Below are positions 1-13,247 of a stretch of DNA of 64,000 nt, piece by piece (within the stretch, counting starts at the first letter, position 1; the number at the start of each line of letters is the position of its first letter). Under the pieces are notes generated by a model. The model made no database searches, had not been told where the DNA came from, and was given only the letters and a program-made list of their open reading frames with translations. This stretch comes from Paragonimus skrjabini miyazakii (lineage: Eukaryota; Platyhelminthes; Trematoda; Plagiorchiida; Troglotrematidae). Position numbers and translations under genes: made by a program. Where the stretch lies: the NCBI GenBank assembly GCA_014338405.1, contig JTDE01000913.1:91272-155271 (forward strand), written 5' to 3'.

Positions 1-180
1 ATTGTATCTGACCAATGACCTGCTTGCATTTCATACAGACTATATCAGGTACTAACATGACAGAAAACCAACGTCGTGTCTTTCACGTTGCATTCATTGG
101 CCGACTAAGCATAAACCAATTACATTAACCCATTAGCATATACTCACCTACAGCTATATTGTTTAACAATGCTCGTTATC

Positions 181-188
181 TATATAAA
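181..188 (+). promoter_or_regulatory. TATA box of the first exon
   Basis: TATATAAA lies about 50 bases upstream of the ATG at 238. It would place transcription start near 210-215, leaving a 5' untranslated leader of only about 25 nt. The spacing fits an RNA polymerase II core promoter. No other promoter element is recognised in bases 1-180. Confidence 0.6.
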
Positions 189-237
189 CACGGTGACTCT
201 GGTTCACAACCAATTCCACTTGTTGAAAACAGTCAAA

Positions 238-295
238 ATGTTCGCTATGTTGTCCTCCGTGTTGTTCCTGTTTGTAGCCCTGAATATGGTTGCTG
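238..295 (+). CDS. Exon 1: signal peptide
   Basis: ATG at 238-240 opens 19 codons plus one base and ends at a GTAAG donor. The peptide begins MFAM and has a hydrophobic core (LSSVLFLFVALNMVA), as expected of a cleaved secretory signal. Cleavage near the exon end would leave the micro-exon part as the mature protein. This ATG is chosen because it is the first after the TATA box and the frame joins all later micro-exons. The exon leaves a single G for the next codon. Confidence 0.8.
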
Positions 296-2560
296 GTAAG
301 CCAAATTTATTTTGACTTTGTGAACAGCACTTTGTAAAAATGATTGTATGCTTGAAGATTCAGACAGATTTATTAATTTAAATGTGTGTTGGCATGAACA
401 GTACGAAAACTCGTATTTTTGTGGTTGAAACCTAATGTGGTTGGATTGTTTAATAGGTTGCAGTGTAAGACATGCTTGAAATGAATTATACGCACATGTC
501 GTATCCGACATGTTAACAAGTATGCGTATGTAATGATGGAGTAGTTCATACTGTCTACAGTCCCAGAAGATGCTCTGATTTGAAAATATTCCAGGAAGGG
601 TATTCAAACAGAAAGAATTTATATTTTACTATTGGTCGTATGCCCCTGGCTATCAGCTATTATTGAGTATCACTTCCAAATATCACCGAGATTTATTGTT
701 TCGAGTGTTAGTGCCCGACTGACCTCACTCGTTACTTTGTCTATTTAACCATCTGATGCAAAACAGTGTAAATTATCAGGCCTGAATAAACATCAGTATA
801 TAAAACAATAATACAATAAACCACTAGGAAGACACGCGGATGTACGGCTTTCTTTCGGAGATTTGTTCATAAACCGGAGTTGCTGGCACTCCAATGATTT
901 GAGTGTAGCCGCAGGATGTACAAATAAAGAAATGGTGTGTAACGCTCAAATATATAGGCACAATTATCATCATCCTCTCTATTGTCCGCTATATCTAGTT
1001 TCTGTTGAGACATTGTCATTCGGATGTGTGGGGTCATGCATTTGCTCATCATCATCATAACAGCCATGAGCCTGACCTAAGGTACTGTGGCTCGGGCCGC
1101 CGTTCGTCTTAAAAGTGACGTGGAATATCCTAGAAGAAAACGTTACTAAGAAGATTGAAAATTGTTGAGAGGAGACTAAGAGGACGAAATGCATTTGCTA
1201 CAGTGTTACGGAAAACAACGTGTTTTTTCAATTTACTAAGACTAATTACCGAGTGATACACAAGTTGTCGAACATTCGGCCAAACAAGTTGACACACTTT
1301 TACCGGAAGCGTCCACGCATAAGAGAAAATTTCTGATATATGGAGAGTTTACTGTCCCACCCATTTTATCCGGGTTCAAATAGCTCTAGCGAAATACTTA
1401 GCCAGTGAAATAGCTAATGCCGGTATTCGCTTGAAATTCAACCGGCATTACAGGTGTGTACTAACGACTGCACATCAAGATGGACCTTCATCATTGCATT
1501 GTGCTGTATCACTATTTGTCTTGGACGTAAAACTGGGGCTCAATCTTAACTCCCTGATAATTCTCAGGCATTGGAGAGTTTCTGTTCTGTTTTGTTCCCA
1601 CCCGATAAGTTGTTTCATTTTGACTCCGATAAAACGGGTTTACTCTTAGAATATAACCCTTCCTTGAAACTTATGCAGTGTGCGGAAGACCAAGAATTGG
1701 AATAGTGGACGAAAGTGTACATTTGGTGCCATTCTCAGCTGTAGATGACTTTACAGCCGATCCAGTTTGAAAAAACTTCTTGAACAAACATTTTTGTCGC
1801 GTAAGAACTCATCAACAATGTACATTCACATCATAACCGAGATTTGAATTAACGTCAAGGTGCTGGTGATTGCAGATTAAATAAAGCTGAAATATCACAT
1901 AACAACCCAGTCACTCAGTCCTGAAAGTAATACACATGTTACGGAGAATATTTTCACTGAGATTTTTGTAACCCATAGTTCAAAAAGATACCAGGACGTT
2001 CCGAACAAATTCTACCGATCCAAATTTTACCTACCTTGAGTGATTTTCACTGCGACTGAAAGAGCTTTAAGCTAGAGTCAGAATACAAAAACGTTCACTT
2101 TGATCATGCGTACCAGTATGAGTTGAAAACGGACAACGGATCTTTTGTGCCTTTAGTTTTGTTGGACTGTTACTATTGTCTACTGTAAAAAGATATAAAC
2201 GGTTTCTTTCATAAACGGAAATATGCTGCAACAATTCCGGTTATAAATTATTAATGTTTGTTCAAGTAAAACAACTACACAGTCTTAGATTAAGTCACTC
2301 CAAACAAGGTTTGTTCATTCCTGAAACATATTCTAATCCTACTGATCCGCGTATATTTTCATTCACAGTTAACCACGTTTGTGTAAAACTGGTCATTTCG
2401 TGGTTGTGTCTGGGTTCACTCAGACAATTTCAACGTACAACTCAGCTTTTGCACAACCAAGTTTTCTATGGACGTTCACACTTATAATTTGGTAATACTA
2501 CCATTATTTTATCTAATTCTGATGAAAGAAACCCACGTTCTATTTCCTGGTGACTTTTAG
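296..2560 (+). other. Intron 1
   Basis: This 2.3-kb intron is AT-rich and non-coding. Short open frames on both strands show no recognisable protein. I see no repeat or RNA gene in it. Confidence 0.6.
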
Positions 2561-2572
2561 CCGAAGAGACCA
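2561..2572 (+). CDS. Micro-exon, 12 nt (AEET)
   Basis: The acceptor is a pyrimidine-rich stretch ending GACTTTTAG and the donor is a perfect GTAAGT. With the G from exon 1 it reads AEET and leaves an A. Confidence 0.78.
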
Positions 2573-3434
2573 GTAAGTGTTTTTACCATGAGATTTGTTG
2601 GATACCGTATCAATGGATATATGTAAGAATTCTACCGAAACCTTACTACACAGGGTAACGCGGTGCTATTACAGATTGCAATTTTAGATCGACAACATTA
2701 TGTATTATGGATGATAATATATCTTCCATTGATCGAAATAGAAAAGAAAATGATTTACACAGTCAGCTCATTCAGTGACGTCACCGTGAGACGTAAATCT
2801 GAAAATTTCTGGGATTAATTCTCACTGCGTTAGACCCGGAAAATTATAGACTGCTATGATCCACTCGTCGGTCATCTGAATATTTTATAGCATCTTGCTA
2901 CTCAAGACAAATATCGAAACGTTTAAACTTTCATCTTCACCGTGCCTAATAATTTTACCAACAAAAACTAGAAAACTATGGAACAAAACACTTGAACGTT
3001 CAAGATCCTGAATAACTTTCAGTCATCTGAATAAGTCATACCAAAAGACGAATCGTGTTGTGACTTAATTTCACATACTTCCTCCCACTTTACTCGTCAT
3101 TATTATGAAAATAAATGCATCAATATCTTACTGTAATTGAGAACGTACAGGCTAGTAAAAATTTTTAGTACTATTTATAACTGAACACAAGGCAAGCAAA
3201 TAATAACATGGGTTTTATGGTGCACACAGACAGCTTCATGTTAGGACGTGTCACTTGTGAGTACTACATAATAGCTAGATGAATTTGCAAAATTAGCCTG
3301 CAGTTTGCATAGGCATAACCTCTCTTGTAACTGTCAAGCGCAAAAATGTCTAAAATTATAAATACTATTTACTTGATGGGTTCAGATTTGCATTTACTTG
3401 AAAACCTGCCACGTTTACTGTATGTTAGCTGCAG

Positions 3435-3452
3435 GTCCAAAAGCCCTTGTCG
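3435..3452 (+). CDS. Micro-exon, 18 nt (SPKALV)
   Basis: The acceptor is TTAGCTGCAG and the donor GTGAGT. Joined to the preceding A it reads SPKALV and leaves a G. If the preceding exon is skipped, the first residue becomes G. Confidence 0.72.
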
Positions 3453-6007
3453 GTGAGTCACGAGAAGTATTTCACCACTGTATTACAATAAATGCAAGAA
3501 AAAAAGCTTGAGCATATTTGATACCACTGCTTCTACCGGCCATTCGTGAATATGGTTCAGTTGTTTCAGTCGCGTGTTCTAGTGTCTTGCCAATGTACAT
3601 GTAGTCGCGCCTGTAAGCGAACTGGTAAATGATATGCAATAGAATGATATCCTTGGATGAATGAAGGGTACGTCTGGGGGGCGTGAGTTAACAAACACTA
3701 TATTACAGTGAAGTTAACACGATCAGTAGTAGACTTCGACTAGAGCTCTTAGTGTCGTGAAAGCTTTTGTAAATGGCACTGGTGAAGACATGCTCCCGCT
3801 GAACAGTTTTTGGGTACGTTTTTTCCGACTAGTGTTTGTAATGAATACCAATCCTTCCGTAAGGAGAAGTGTGCACCAAAGGATCTTTTTCGTACACCTT
3901 ACAATCGGCTACCTAATTCTCAAGCTCTGTGAACAAATTTCATTACTACAATGTATGTGTAAAATGTGCACGAATGAGGACTGCATTACATAAGGAGCGT
4001 ACTGTCCGACTGTTCTATAGTTGAACGGTTATAGCCTAGAATGTGAGATATCTGCGAAAATCTGAGTCACCAATCTCTCTTCAAAAGGTGTACGCCAGAA
4101 ATGAAAGTTATATTAGTTATTGGAACATCTGTTGAATGTTTCTTGTGCTGATTTGACATGAGAAGTAGCGCGTCCGAATGAAACTAAGCATTTGAGTTAT
4201 AGTTTCGTCCTTTTGAAACCACTAAAAAGATCTGAAATGAAACTGCACAGTTCCTAGTACCTAATGCAAGTCTCTTCATATGCCAATTCAAACCTGATAA
4301 ATAACGGTCGACTCAGACCTTATAGGATTTGGACAGAAAGTCACTGCACTGGAAATGTAAAACATTGACTTTCCCCAAAAAAGACATTACGAAATATAGA
4401 ACCATCTCTCGATGGGATCAGTCGATTGCGTAACAGGCCCTATCAAGCGGTAAATTTGAACTTATAAAGAAGACGACCATAATTTTCTGGGCATTTATCA
4501 ACACGGAAGTTGTTTAGAAAAACTACAATGGTTTACAAATGTCTCAGTTACACTGATCCCTTAAATGGGGTTGCGACAGAGCAACCGTGTAGACACGTTG
4601 CATACATGCTTTTTCCTCCCCCAGAAATGCAGCATTACTTCATTCGAAAAAGAGAAACGGAAAACTAGATTACATGGCAGTGTATAAAGTTTGTTACTTT
4701 ATTGACTTGCCAAAGAGAAATTCAAATGTGTGTTTTTCGATTTCTACTGAACGAGATGAATACATAATTCTTCCGATGTGTTTTTGAGATGGTCATCACT
4801 GATGTACCCAGTATTCTCTTCCACACCGCATGAAGACGCGAAAAATACTTCATGAAGCTTTGTGAACTTAAAGCATTGCCTGAGTACAATTTAGTTTTAG
4901 CTAACGTGCTATATAAAAAGATATTTCTTGGCCTTTGTGAAAAGTCAGTTTTGATTCTTCAAAATTTGTTTCTGTGCATAACTGCAAAGGTGGTTCCAGA
5001 CTAATTAGTCATTCATTACAGACATTTGTACGGTTTATGTGGGTACATGTCACCTAGTAAACTCAGCTCAACATATCTTTATCTAATCGACCAGTTAAAA
5101 AAACCTATTTCGTATGGATGGGTCAGAAGCGTTCGAAATTGGAACCGAGTTAATACTGTTACACTCAGCCGGCCAGGTCTTTGCTGCTATGTTCTGGTAT
5201 TGATTGTCTTATTACCCAAAGCAGTTTTGTAATTCAAATCTCTCACCCTGTCGTTTTGACAGCGTGCAATACTGGCATATAAAAATTGTCCCACAGATTG
5301 TGGTGCCACTTGACCAGGATACTTAGGTTTTTAGATCCACTTTTCTGTGTTGGCATTGTGAACATTTCTTGATTTGACGTTAGTGTTTTCCTACTCCATA
5401 AAAGTGATTGTTCTTTGATAAACACTAGATTTTCTCTTTGAAGTGAACACCATACAATTAATCTTGTCGTTTGAATTTTCAAAGAATTTTAAAAAAAAAA
5501 CACTAAACTGAAGATTTGCTCTCGTTGGAGCTTGTTATTAGTGTAAATCGTTGTCCCTACTATCTACCAGAATGCGGAGTATCTTTCAACAGGCCTAACA
5601 GTTTATTTGATTTCGATTCGCAAAGAAGTCCTAACCATGAGATCGTCATTTGGACTTAACTGGACGGCTACTGCCTCTAGTCTTGATTTTGTCGGACAAT
5701 CTAAGCATTAAAAACAAATGTAAATATTTTAGCATTTCGACCATGCTGAGTGTACGGGTGATGACGGAGTTACCGTCACAGTCTCTTTATGAAACTATGG
5801 ACAGATTTCAAATGCTGGCTTTTGCATAATTGTTTTCTACCGATGCGGCCTGACAACAGAGACAATTGAATATAGCGGTTTTTTCAAAAGGGACTGGCTA
5901 AATTCTCATGGGAGTTTAAACATTGTAATTGATTGTGTATGATGTGCAACCCATATTAACCAAAAATCCCTCACTGATTACTCGGTTTCTCTTGTTTGCA
6001 TTTGCAG
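3453..6007 (+). other. Intron without recognised content
   Basis: This 2.5-kb AT-rich stretch has no recognised gene or repeat. A good acceptor near 5022 has only a poor donor downstream and is not called an exon. Confidence 0.5.
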
Positions 6008-6019
6008 AGGAACTAAAGA
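6008..6019 (+). CDS. Micro-exon, 12 nt (EELK)
   Basis: The acceptor follows a T-rich tract (CTTGTTTGCATTTGCAG) and the donor is GTAAGC. It reads EELK in phase 1 and leaves an A. Confidence 0.82.
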
Positions 6020-6216
6020 GTAAGCTTTCCACTTCAACACCTTATGAATCTCGTATATAGAAATTAGCGCCCGCCTAATTAGCTAATGTATAGATGAAGC
6101 GTACACAACACTGAATCCTGATGTAAACTACGTTATCAGTCTTTGATCAGAATGAAGATGGGAACTTCTAACTCAACGTCACAATCAATTTCTTGTTAGA
6201 TTTATCACTTTGTCAG

Positions 6217-6240
6217 AATCAGTGGTGGAAAATCTTGCGA
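6217..6240 (+). CDS. Possible micro-exon, 24 nt (ESVVENLA)
   Basis: A strong acceptor (TTATCACTTTGTCAG) is followed by 24 open bases in phase 1 reading ESVVENLA, with the same composition as its neighbours. The donor GTTAGA is weak, though GTTAGT is used at 8701. This may be an alternative exon. Confidence 0.42.
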
Positions 6241-7025
6241 GTTAGACCAAGAAACTTTGTTTACAGCGGGGTGGCAAACGTGTTTCACAGACTTAACTTC
6301 CCCATCAACTAACAGTCGTTTATCGTGGTTAGCTAAAGTGACTTCCGATGACAAACATCTAATAACTGTGGTTGAATAAGTAAACTTAAGCTAATTATAT
6401 TTGCAAGTGTAATAGACTCATAACACAAACAGGAAGCAACTTACGCGTATACAAGTGAAACGGTTGAAAAATAACGCTCCGTAAAACGATGTACTTGAAT
6501 GAGAGCAACGTATGAATACTTGGAGGTATGTACTATTAATGCCTTTTGAAAATTTTTGAGAAGATTACCATATATACTTGTTAAGACAGAAAGTATAAGC
6601 ATATTCCTGCATAGTACCGCCTGAGGTTTGAGATTACAAAATCATGAGAATGGGATTGCTTCAAGCAACACATGAGCTTATCGTGAATGGCACTAGGGTA
6701 GATGGATATGACAGACAAGAAGTTATAGAATATAGGGCATAACATATGCAAATGACGGTTGGCTTCAGCTCAGTAATTATATTAGGTGATTTTTTATGAC
6801 AACGAGAGCCTAACCAGTCAGAATGTCTCGTTGGAACAGACTCGACTTTAAAATTTAGATGAAACATGTATTACCCTCACACAACTATGGCTGTAGATAT
6901 AGTACACTTTATGATCCATAGTAACGGAAGTGTGGCAAAGTTTGAGGTTGGAATAAATTCTTTTGATAACTGCTTACATTGACATTAATTCCAATAACAC
7001 GTTTGTAAACACTTCCAAATTACAG

Positions 7026-7037
7026 AGGAAGACACAG
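7026..7037 (+). CDS. Micro-exon, 12 nt (KEDT)
   Basis: The acceptor is TTCCAAATTACAG and the donor GTATGC. After the A left by the EELK exon it reads KEDT and leaves a G. Confidence 0.75.
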
Positions 7038-7566
7038 GTATGCTATACCAATTCTACGCAACGTATAAGTTTGTCGCGCTATGTCTTTGATGGGATAGCT
7101 TCTTATCATCAGTACATAATTTAATGATACTGTGGACCGTATATGGTGCACCTTAACGGGAATTTTGAATTATTTTCTGGAACGCTTCTGTTAGGTAGAA
7201 TTATTCCGGACATTGAGCGGTCCCAACAGAATCTATAATTAAACTAAGCTAATGATGTTTGAATAAGCCATTGTAGGCTGATTTCAAAGAATACCAAGCT
7301 CGCATGGGCACCTTATAAAAATCAAACTCCAGGAATCTGAAATTAGATTAAAATAATTTTGACCGGTAGACTATAAAATCCTGAAAGTAAATCGACCACT
7401 GGAGAATAAAATTTAGTGGAAATAATATCAGTGAATTAGATTAAAAATGCAACTGTATGATTTGCATCATACACCACTGAATTCAGACTAGCATAAAGTA
7501 CTCACATCTAGCTACTCAGTGTAATTTTCATTACTAAGTTTAACTATTTGATTAAAATCTACATAG

Positions 7567-7584
7567 CGGTTGCTAAAGAAATCA
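7567..7584 (+). CDS. Micro-exon, 18 nt (AVAKEI)
   Basis: The acceptor is AAAATCTACATAG and the donor GTGAGT followed by a run of T. It reads AVAKEI in phase 1 and leaves an A. Confidence 0.76.
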
Positions 7585-8306
7585 GTGAGTTTTTTTACAT
7601 AAGTGCACTTTATAATCACCCTCATGAAAGTAATTTTGATTCCTTGGCATGACACTATCATTAACCAAATATTTATACACTTCAGTTTGTATTTTGTTGG
7701 TAAATGTGTGATAGACTTCAATTCATCAGAAATCCTTTCTTTGATCTGATACTGTACCATGTTTTTGCAATAATTTGAGAATGCACGTAGTAACGAAGGA
7801 ACAGATCAGCAATACATTTATCTCATAGTTTAGCAAAATATATTGTAGTAGCTACGGAAATATATCAAAGCCTTGTTTAAATTATTCATATAAGTGAAGA
7901 GCAAAACTAGTCAGTATGTATGTAACTCGAATCAAAGGTGAAAATTTTACAGACTGATACTGAAAACATCGCATACCAACCAACCAAGCACACTGACATT
8001 GTTCTGCACAAAAGTTTAACAATAGGTTTTACAACTTGCAAGTTGAAATCCTGACTTGCATACACCGGATCGCAGTTAATCTTTGAATGCAAGATGGTCG
8101 CTGTTTTATTAAAATGACAATTAGAAAACCATTTAGCTGGATTTCAAACATTTTTGTCGACTGACTACTGATTATTTCTTGCTGAGATTGTGGGGACAAC
8201 ACAATGCAACTACTTATATCAACGTAGTAGTTAGCAAAGTAACGCAATTATAAGGATGCGACGATAGACTTGAGATAATTTGGATTTATCACTTGATCCA
8301 CTATAG

Positions 8307-8318
8307 ATGCTGTGGAGG
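8307..8318 (+). CDS. Micro-exon, 12 nt (NAVE)
   Basis: The acceptor is TGATCCACTATAG and the donor is GTAAGT after GAGG. It reads NAVE after an A, or DAVE if joined to an exon ending in G, and leaves a G. Confidence 0.8.
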
Positions 8319-8688
8319 GTAAGTAATCATTGTAGTATTGACGTGCAGCGATGAATTATGTGTAGACATTTTGAATTTTGTCTTTTCAAAATTACCCCGA
8401 AGGTACTATATAGCATACGAAACTGGTATATTGTTTACACTGAATAGATTTCTGTTGTCATGATTTTGAGTTGTGCCCCAGGTAGTTCTATATATTATGT
8501 ACCCTTACCTATTACGCTGATAAAACTTAGGTAAGAACCATGATATTAATACGCGGTCATCATTAATGTGTAATCAGGGCAATCAGTATTGTTAAGTAAA
8601 CACCACTCAATAAAGTTAGCCTCATACATTCAAAATTCTAACTGAAAACCCTTGTATTTTTGTTTGTTCTGCATCAATAACGCAACAG

Positions 8689-8700
8689 CGAAAGAAGCAG
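8689..8700 (+). CDS. Micro-exon, 12 nt (AKEA)
   Basis: A T-rich tract (TGTATTTTTGTTTGTTC) lies shortly before the CGCAACAG acceptor. The donor is GTTAGT. It reads AKEA in phase 1 and resembles the exons at 42509 and 43673. Confidence 0.68.
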
Positions 8701-9109
8701 GTTAGTACACCGTATTTGTGTGCTGTTCCTCTGGAGAGCAAAAACAGGCTGAAGTCGCATCACAGAAACTACTGATAACCCCATTTATACATTGTTAAGT
8801 ATGAGGCATCTGTGTTAGTCAGTATTAAACTGAGAATACAGAATCGCCGACTGGCTCAAGTCAGCATCGCACTCGAAAAATGCTGTAAGAAGGCTGTGCG
8901 AAACAATAGTCTGTCGCACGTAATTCTTCTCGACTCCCAATTTACATCCGATACCGAATTGGCACCATTTCATCTCGCTTTTTAGAAACATTTGTGGCCG
9001 ACAAAATCCGCCATCCTAGGCTGAAAATCTTTACAGAATACAACTTTTTAAGAATACAGTGAAATATATACTGCGCTAATTAACGTGCGACTAAAATATC
9101 AAAAACCAG

Positions 9110-9121
9110 TGGACATACGTA
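9110..9121 (+). CDS. Weak micro-exon candidate, 12 nt (VDIR)
   Basis: Twelve bases between an AAAAACCAG acceptor with little pyrimidine tract and a GTGAGA donor read VDIR in phase 1. Length and phase fit, but the acceptor is poor. Confidence 0.28.
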
Positions 9122-9157
9122 GTGAGAAAAAGTTTTGAATTAACTACCAAGTTATAG

Positions 9158-9166
9158 TACAAGCGG
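9158..9166 (+). CDS. Weak micro-exon candidate, 9 nt (VQA)
   Basis: Nine bases between ACCAAGTTATAG and a GTATGT donor read VQA in phase 1. Nine-base exons are not otherwise well supported in this gene, so this may be chance. Confidence 0.3.
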
Positions 9167-9493
9167 GTATGTATGTAGACGATGACGTCCTCATTTCATA
9201 CAGGACGGATTATTCAAATTAATTCGTTACCAATTCTGTAATCGGAAAGTATCGTGTGGTTTTCCCCTGCTGCCGCGAAAACATTTTTTCACTTATCGTC
9301 GGCACATTAATTTTGGTACAGCAAAGTGAGAACACACTGTCCCTATCTAGTTTCCTTGGCGGATTGTCACACAAAACACATAACTTATGAAGATTATAAA
9401 ATGTTACCTCTCTCAAGTGTTTAAATAGAATTCAAATGACAGAGGCATTACCACGCTAAATTAATATTCTCATCTGTTTTTTTATTCCGAAAG

Positions 9494-9511
9494 ACACAAA
9501 GGCTGAAGCGA
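9494..9511 (+). CDS. Micro-exon, 18 nt (DTKAEA)
   Basis: A long T tract (CATCTGTTTTTTTATT) precedes the CCGAAAG acceptor, and the donor is GTAAGT. It reads DTKAEA in phase 1 and leaves an A. Confidence 0.76.
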
Positions 9512-11236
9512 GTAAGTCGAATAATGTGTTCAACTACTGTTCTTATAATCTTTGTTCAGATTGCCACATAACAAAGATATTGAGGAATAAGCATCGAGTC
9601 ATTGGAAAATAGGTCCCGAAATATCCCATGATTAATTAGTACAAATGCTCCACGTGATTAATCTCGCTCATCTGAATACATTGACAATATTCTGAAAATG
9701 CAATGATTTCTACATAAGACCTAAAGTACTAGAAATACTAGGCTCAGAACCGATCCCGATTATCATAAATGTTTACTAAACCTTCTGGTGAGGGTGACGT
9801 TTTGATTACGCAACTCTTAATACCGTGGACATCCGAGATGAGTAAGTGACGATGCCAAAAATAAATCCAGAGCCCTTGCCGTCGTTAAGTTGGTCTCATA
9901 CCCATTCATTTTACTCCAAAAGTTGAGTGAATAATGAAGTTTTCTTCCTCGAGGTTTCTTTGACAGTGAACTCAAACCATTTGTGCAAACAAGCAAATCT
10001 GGACTGAAAGTACTCCAGTGATTTTAACTATTGTATCCCTCTTAAGCAACAGCAAAATCTAAGCAATTACCCTAGGCAAAGAAATTTCCGGAAAGATTGC
10101 TACAGAAATGCTTTCAAGATGTGTCCAGAAAAGGTAACCATCCACTTGAATACGGTTTCTTAAACTGCACATGCTAAGGCAGTAAAATCGCAGAAAAGGG
10201 CAATGGAGATAAAGTCCACTGGCACTATGTTTCATTGTAAAAAAAGATTTAGTCATAGGGCGTTAAAAATTGCATCTATACAACACATTTTGTCGAAAAT
10301 TGCCAAAAGCCTGTCTCTGACCATCCGTCATTATCTGCTTCCTTATGACCACCCATCTAAAATATGGAATGCTTGCTTGCAAGCAAAGCATTCCGTTGAA
10401 CCCTAACACGTTAAAAGAATACATTACAACGTTATATGTCATGAAGTATGGATAAGGATCTGTGTTGAGCTGCTGACTTGTGTATTCTAGGAATAGTCCA
10501 GACTAAATAGTGCCTTTGATATTCATATCTTGTGAGTGTTATGTGAAAAATATCAATTCCGTCAATGTATTGTTTTGAACTAGAGATCGGCGGTGAATAA
10601 AAGACAGCAGTTCATCTACATCGTGCTAAACCAACAAATTCGGTATCTTTGTTTAGTTTACTACATTGAGTGTAGTGGGCAATTTGTGCTTGACAGGCGG
10701 TTTTCAAGTTGATACGATGCTGCAAAAAAGCAGCCGTATACACTGTCATAACTGATATGTTGTTTGGTCCCTCGTATTAAACCATACAGCTTATATCCTA
10801 ACGTTGACGTACAGTTTCAGCGACGAACTCAATGGAGTTGTTATACATACACGTTGTTTTTGTTTTCCATACATGTAAATCGGCATTTTACATGGCAAAT
10901 CCGGAGACATTTTGTTACTTCTATGCAAGTGCTCACCATATACAAAAACATTTACATGACTGGGGAAAAGTTCACGCATGGTAGAAAACGCAAACTGATG
11001 AACTCACTCAGATCTTTGTTAACTATCAAGCTTTCTTTTGAAGACATCGTTAATTGAAGTACACAGAAATAAAACTGTATCAAATAACTAACAGATACAT
11101 GACACAAAATCAACGTATTATACTGTATATTGAAGTCAAATGACAACAGAGCGGTATGTATGCTTTTATTACGAAATGTGTCATGTCTGTATTAAATAGC
11201 TCCTAAATCCTCTCCTTCATAATTTCAAACTAACAG
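9512..11236 (+). other. Intron with one hairpin
   Basis: This 1.7-kb intron has no recognised gene. It contains the hairpin at 10366-10394 and short open frames on both strands that overlap each other and match nothing I know. Confidence 0.5.
10366..10394. repeat. Near-perfect inverted repeat
   Basis: Arms starting GGAATGCTTG and ending AAGCATTCC fold around a central TTGCAA, with one unpaired base. It is intronic and its function is unknown. Confidence 0.6.
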
Positions 11237-11248
11237 AATCTCTGGAGG
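11237..11248 (+). CDS. Micro-exon, 12 nt (KSLE)
   Basis: The acceptor is CAAACTAACAG and the donor GTAAGT. It reads KSLE after an A and leaves a G. Its last five bases match those of the 8307 exon. Confidence 0.78.
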
Positions 11249-12386
11249 GTAAGTGTAAACATTGTATTCATTTCTGTTTCAGAAGAATATTTTACTAATC
11301 ATTATTTAACTTCTGCTGGTAATGGTTTCGTTGTAAATGTTTCACTGCAACTTAAGTGAATTCAAGCGGAGCTTCGTGGGTAATATTTTCAACCCCTAGT
11401 AATCTAGGGGTACTTTTTGAAAAATTTGTGTTTGCTTGGTTGAGGACGTCCGAATACTCAGTTAATTGGGACATCGTGTGACATCAAACAACGTGCATTT
11501 TTGAATCTACTGTTCGTTGATATCGACAGAAGTAATGAAATGAGAATATGGAGTATTAGTATTATCATATTACATACTTTATGTGTGTATTAGTATTGTT
11601 GACGTGTACGCTAAAGTTTGGGTCTTAGTTCTGCTCCGTCATTGCTCCTGCTGACACTGAACGTAATGATGTCCACACGGTGCTTATGGATGATGGCGAA
11701 CTTGTAATGAAACAGCTATTTTACAGAATGAACACATTTTAACATACTTCTAGGTCATGTAAGGTATGAAAACGTTCTGTAACTATCACAAACATGTGTC
11801 AAGTTTGGATTGAATATGATTGAAAGAAAGTTGAAAAGGAAAGAGTTTATCCTTGCAGTGAAGTCAAACTGGGGTGGGGGCGAACTGTTGAGTGCATATC
11901 ATATCTCGCGCATGTCACTAGCTTCATGCAGTTACGTTTCTGACCAGACAGAAATTGCATTTAATAAGTTATTAGAACGTGTGTAAAAATCATTCTTTAG
12001 GATACTGGGGAAACTTTTAATTGGTTGCCGGAACGATCACGTTAAGTTGAAGTATTGGCGCCTTCAGTTTTGGATCTCGGAACACCTCGCAAAAAAGATG
12101 AGAGGATAAGTGACCTGTGTTTATAAACGATACGCAAATGTGCGCATAAAACTTAAAAAAGTGACGAGCAACACCATTTATCGTTTGTCATATCTTCAGT
12201 TTCATTGTTAGTTCACGTGATTCGTAGTTTGTCCCTTTGTCTTCTGGTAGGCGCTTCATAGTCGGAGAAAATTTGCGTCGTCATAGGTCGCATAATTTTT
12301 TCTTTGTTATGATCTATCATGAAAATGAGTCGGTTTTCTTTCACGACCTACCCTAATAAAATAATTACTTCTCTCATTAAATTCAG

Positions 12387-12398
12387 AGCAAAAGAAAG
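12387..12398 (+). CDS. Micro-exon, 12 nt (EQKK)
   Basis: The acceptor is CTCATTAAATTCAG after a CTTCTC tract and the donor is GTAACT. It reads EQKK in phase 1. Confidence 0.76.
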
Positions 12399-12838
12399 GT
12401 AACTGTGCTTATCACATGCTTCGGGACGTTGTTTTTGTATGTAACGTATTTTCGTGAATAAGCTAACTGCATACCTTGAGTTTGGTCATTTATAAAATCA
12501 TTTTCAAACGTACAAAAGCAAACGTTTAGGTTGCAACAGAAACGCATATTTGACCGTATTGTATTATATGTAGTTAAACGAAGTCGGCTGGATTAAGTTA
12601 GTTTGCACCGCCGATTCTCTGAAGCTATCCCAAAATCGCAGTTTGAGTCGACCGCCACTTACACTTTTATTTGTCACAATATCTAGGATACTACCATCCG
12701 CCGTTTAAGTAGTAAGATTAGACGATTTTTGCGTTTTGGTGAAGTAAACAAAGCTGCCTGCATCTAGGGAGTCAGGAGGATTCCAGCCAACAAAGACAAT
12801 GAGCTATATGGCCCAATTCAAAAATTTTGATGTGCAAG

Positions 12839-12847
12839 CGCAACTTA
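12839..12847 (+). CDS. Weak micro-exon candidate, 9 nt (AQL)
   Basis: Nine bases between GATGTGCAAG and a GTAAGG donor read AQL in phase 1. The 3' half resembles the exons at 20937 and 24732, which also end in CTTA. The acceptor is weak. Confidence 0.28.
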
Positions 12848-13247
12848 GTAAGGTATCCCAAGAATCCATGAGGCAAGAAACATATCAAAAAAATTGGGGT
12901 ATAATGCGTTTTTGAAGAGGTTGAAGTAGTTTTCACCACTGCAACCGTCATCTGTGGTGCATTTACTGCTGATCCACATTATACACGTAAACCGCATAAA
13001 CCCTTACCATCAGTTCACTCACGGTGTAAATTTGCCGAATGCCTTGTTAAAGGATTGTTTCGTTACACCTAATACTCATATTGTACGAATGCGTTCTAAC
13101 CGTCTGCTCTGAGAACGAACGGTTGACAGTCTACTACTTGATTAACTAAGCTGTCTGAAGAAACTGTAAAAATTTGGCCTTGACAGTTATTCCAATTTCA
13201 TCTTTCTAATGATTGTAAACATGATATTTTTTCTGACTATATTAAAG

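Noticed and set aside
2593..2622. 30-nt open segment after the AEET exon
   Set aside because: Its acceptor lies only 20 nt past the previous donor, too short for an intron, and has little pyrimidine tract.
3245..3256. 12-nt candidate exon (GRVT) with GTGAGT donor
   Set aside because: It ends in T, so the next codon would become a cysteine, absent from all firm micro-exons, and the acceptor is only fair.
8861..8884. 24-nt candidate (VSIALEKC) before GTAAGA
   Set aside because: Poor acceptor and a cysteine, unlike the rest of the gene.
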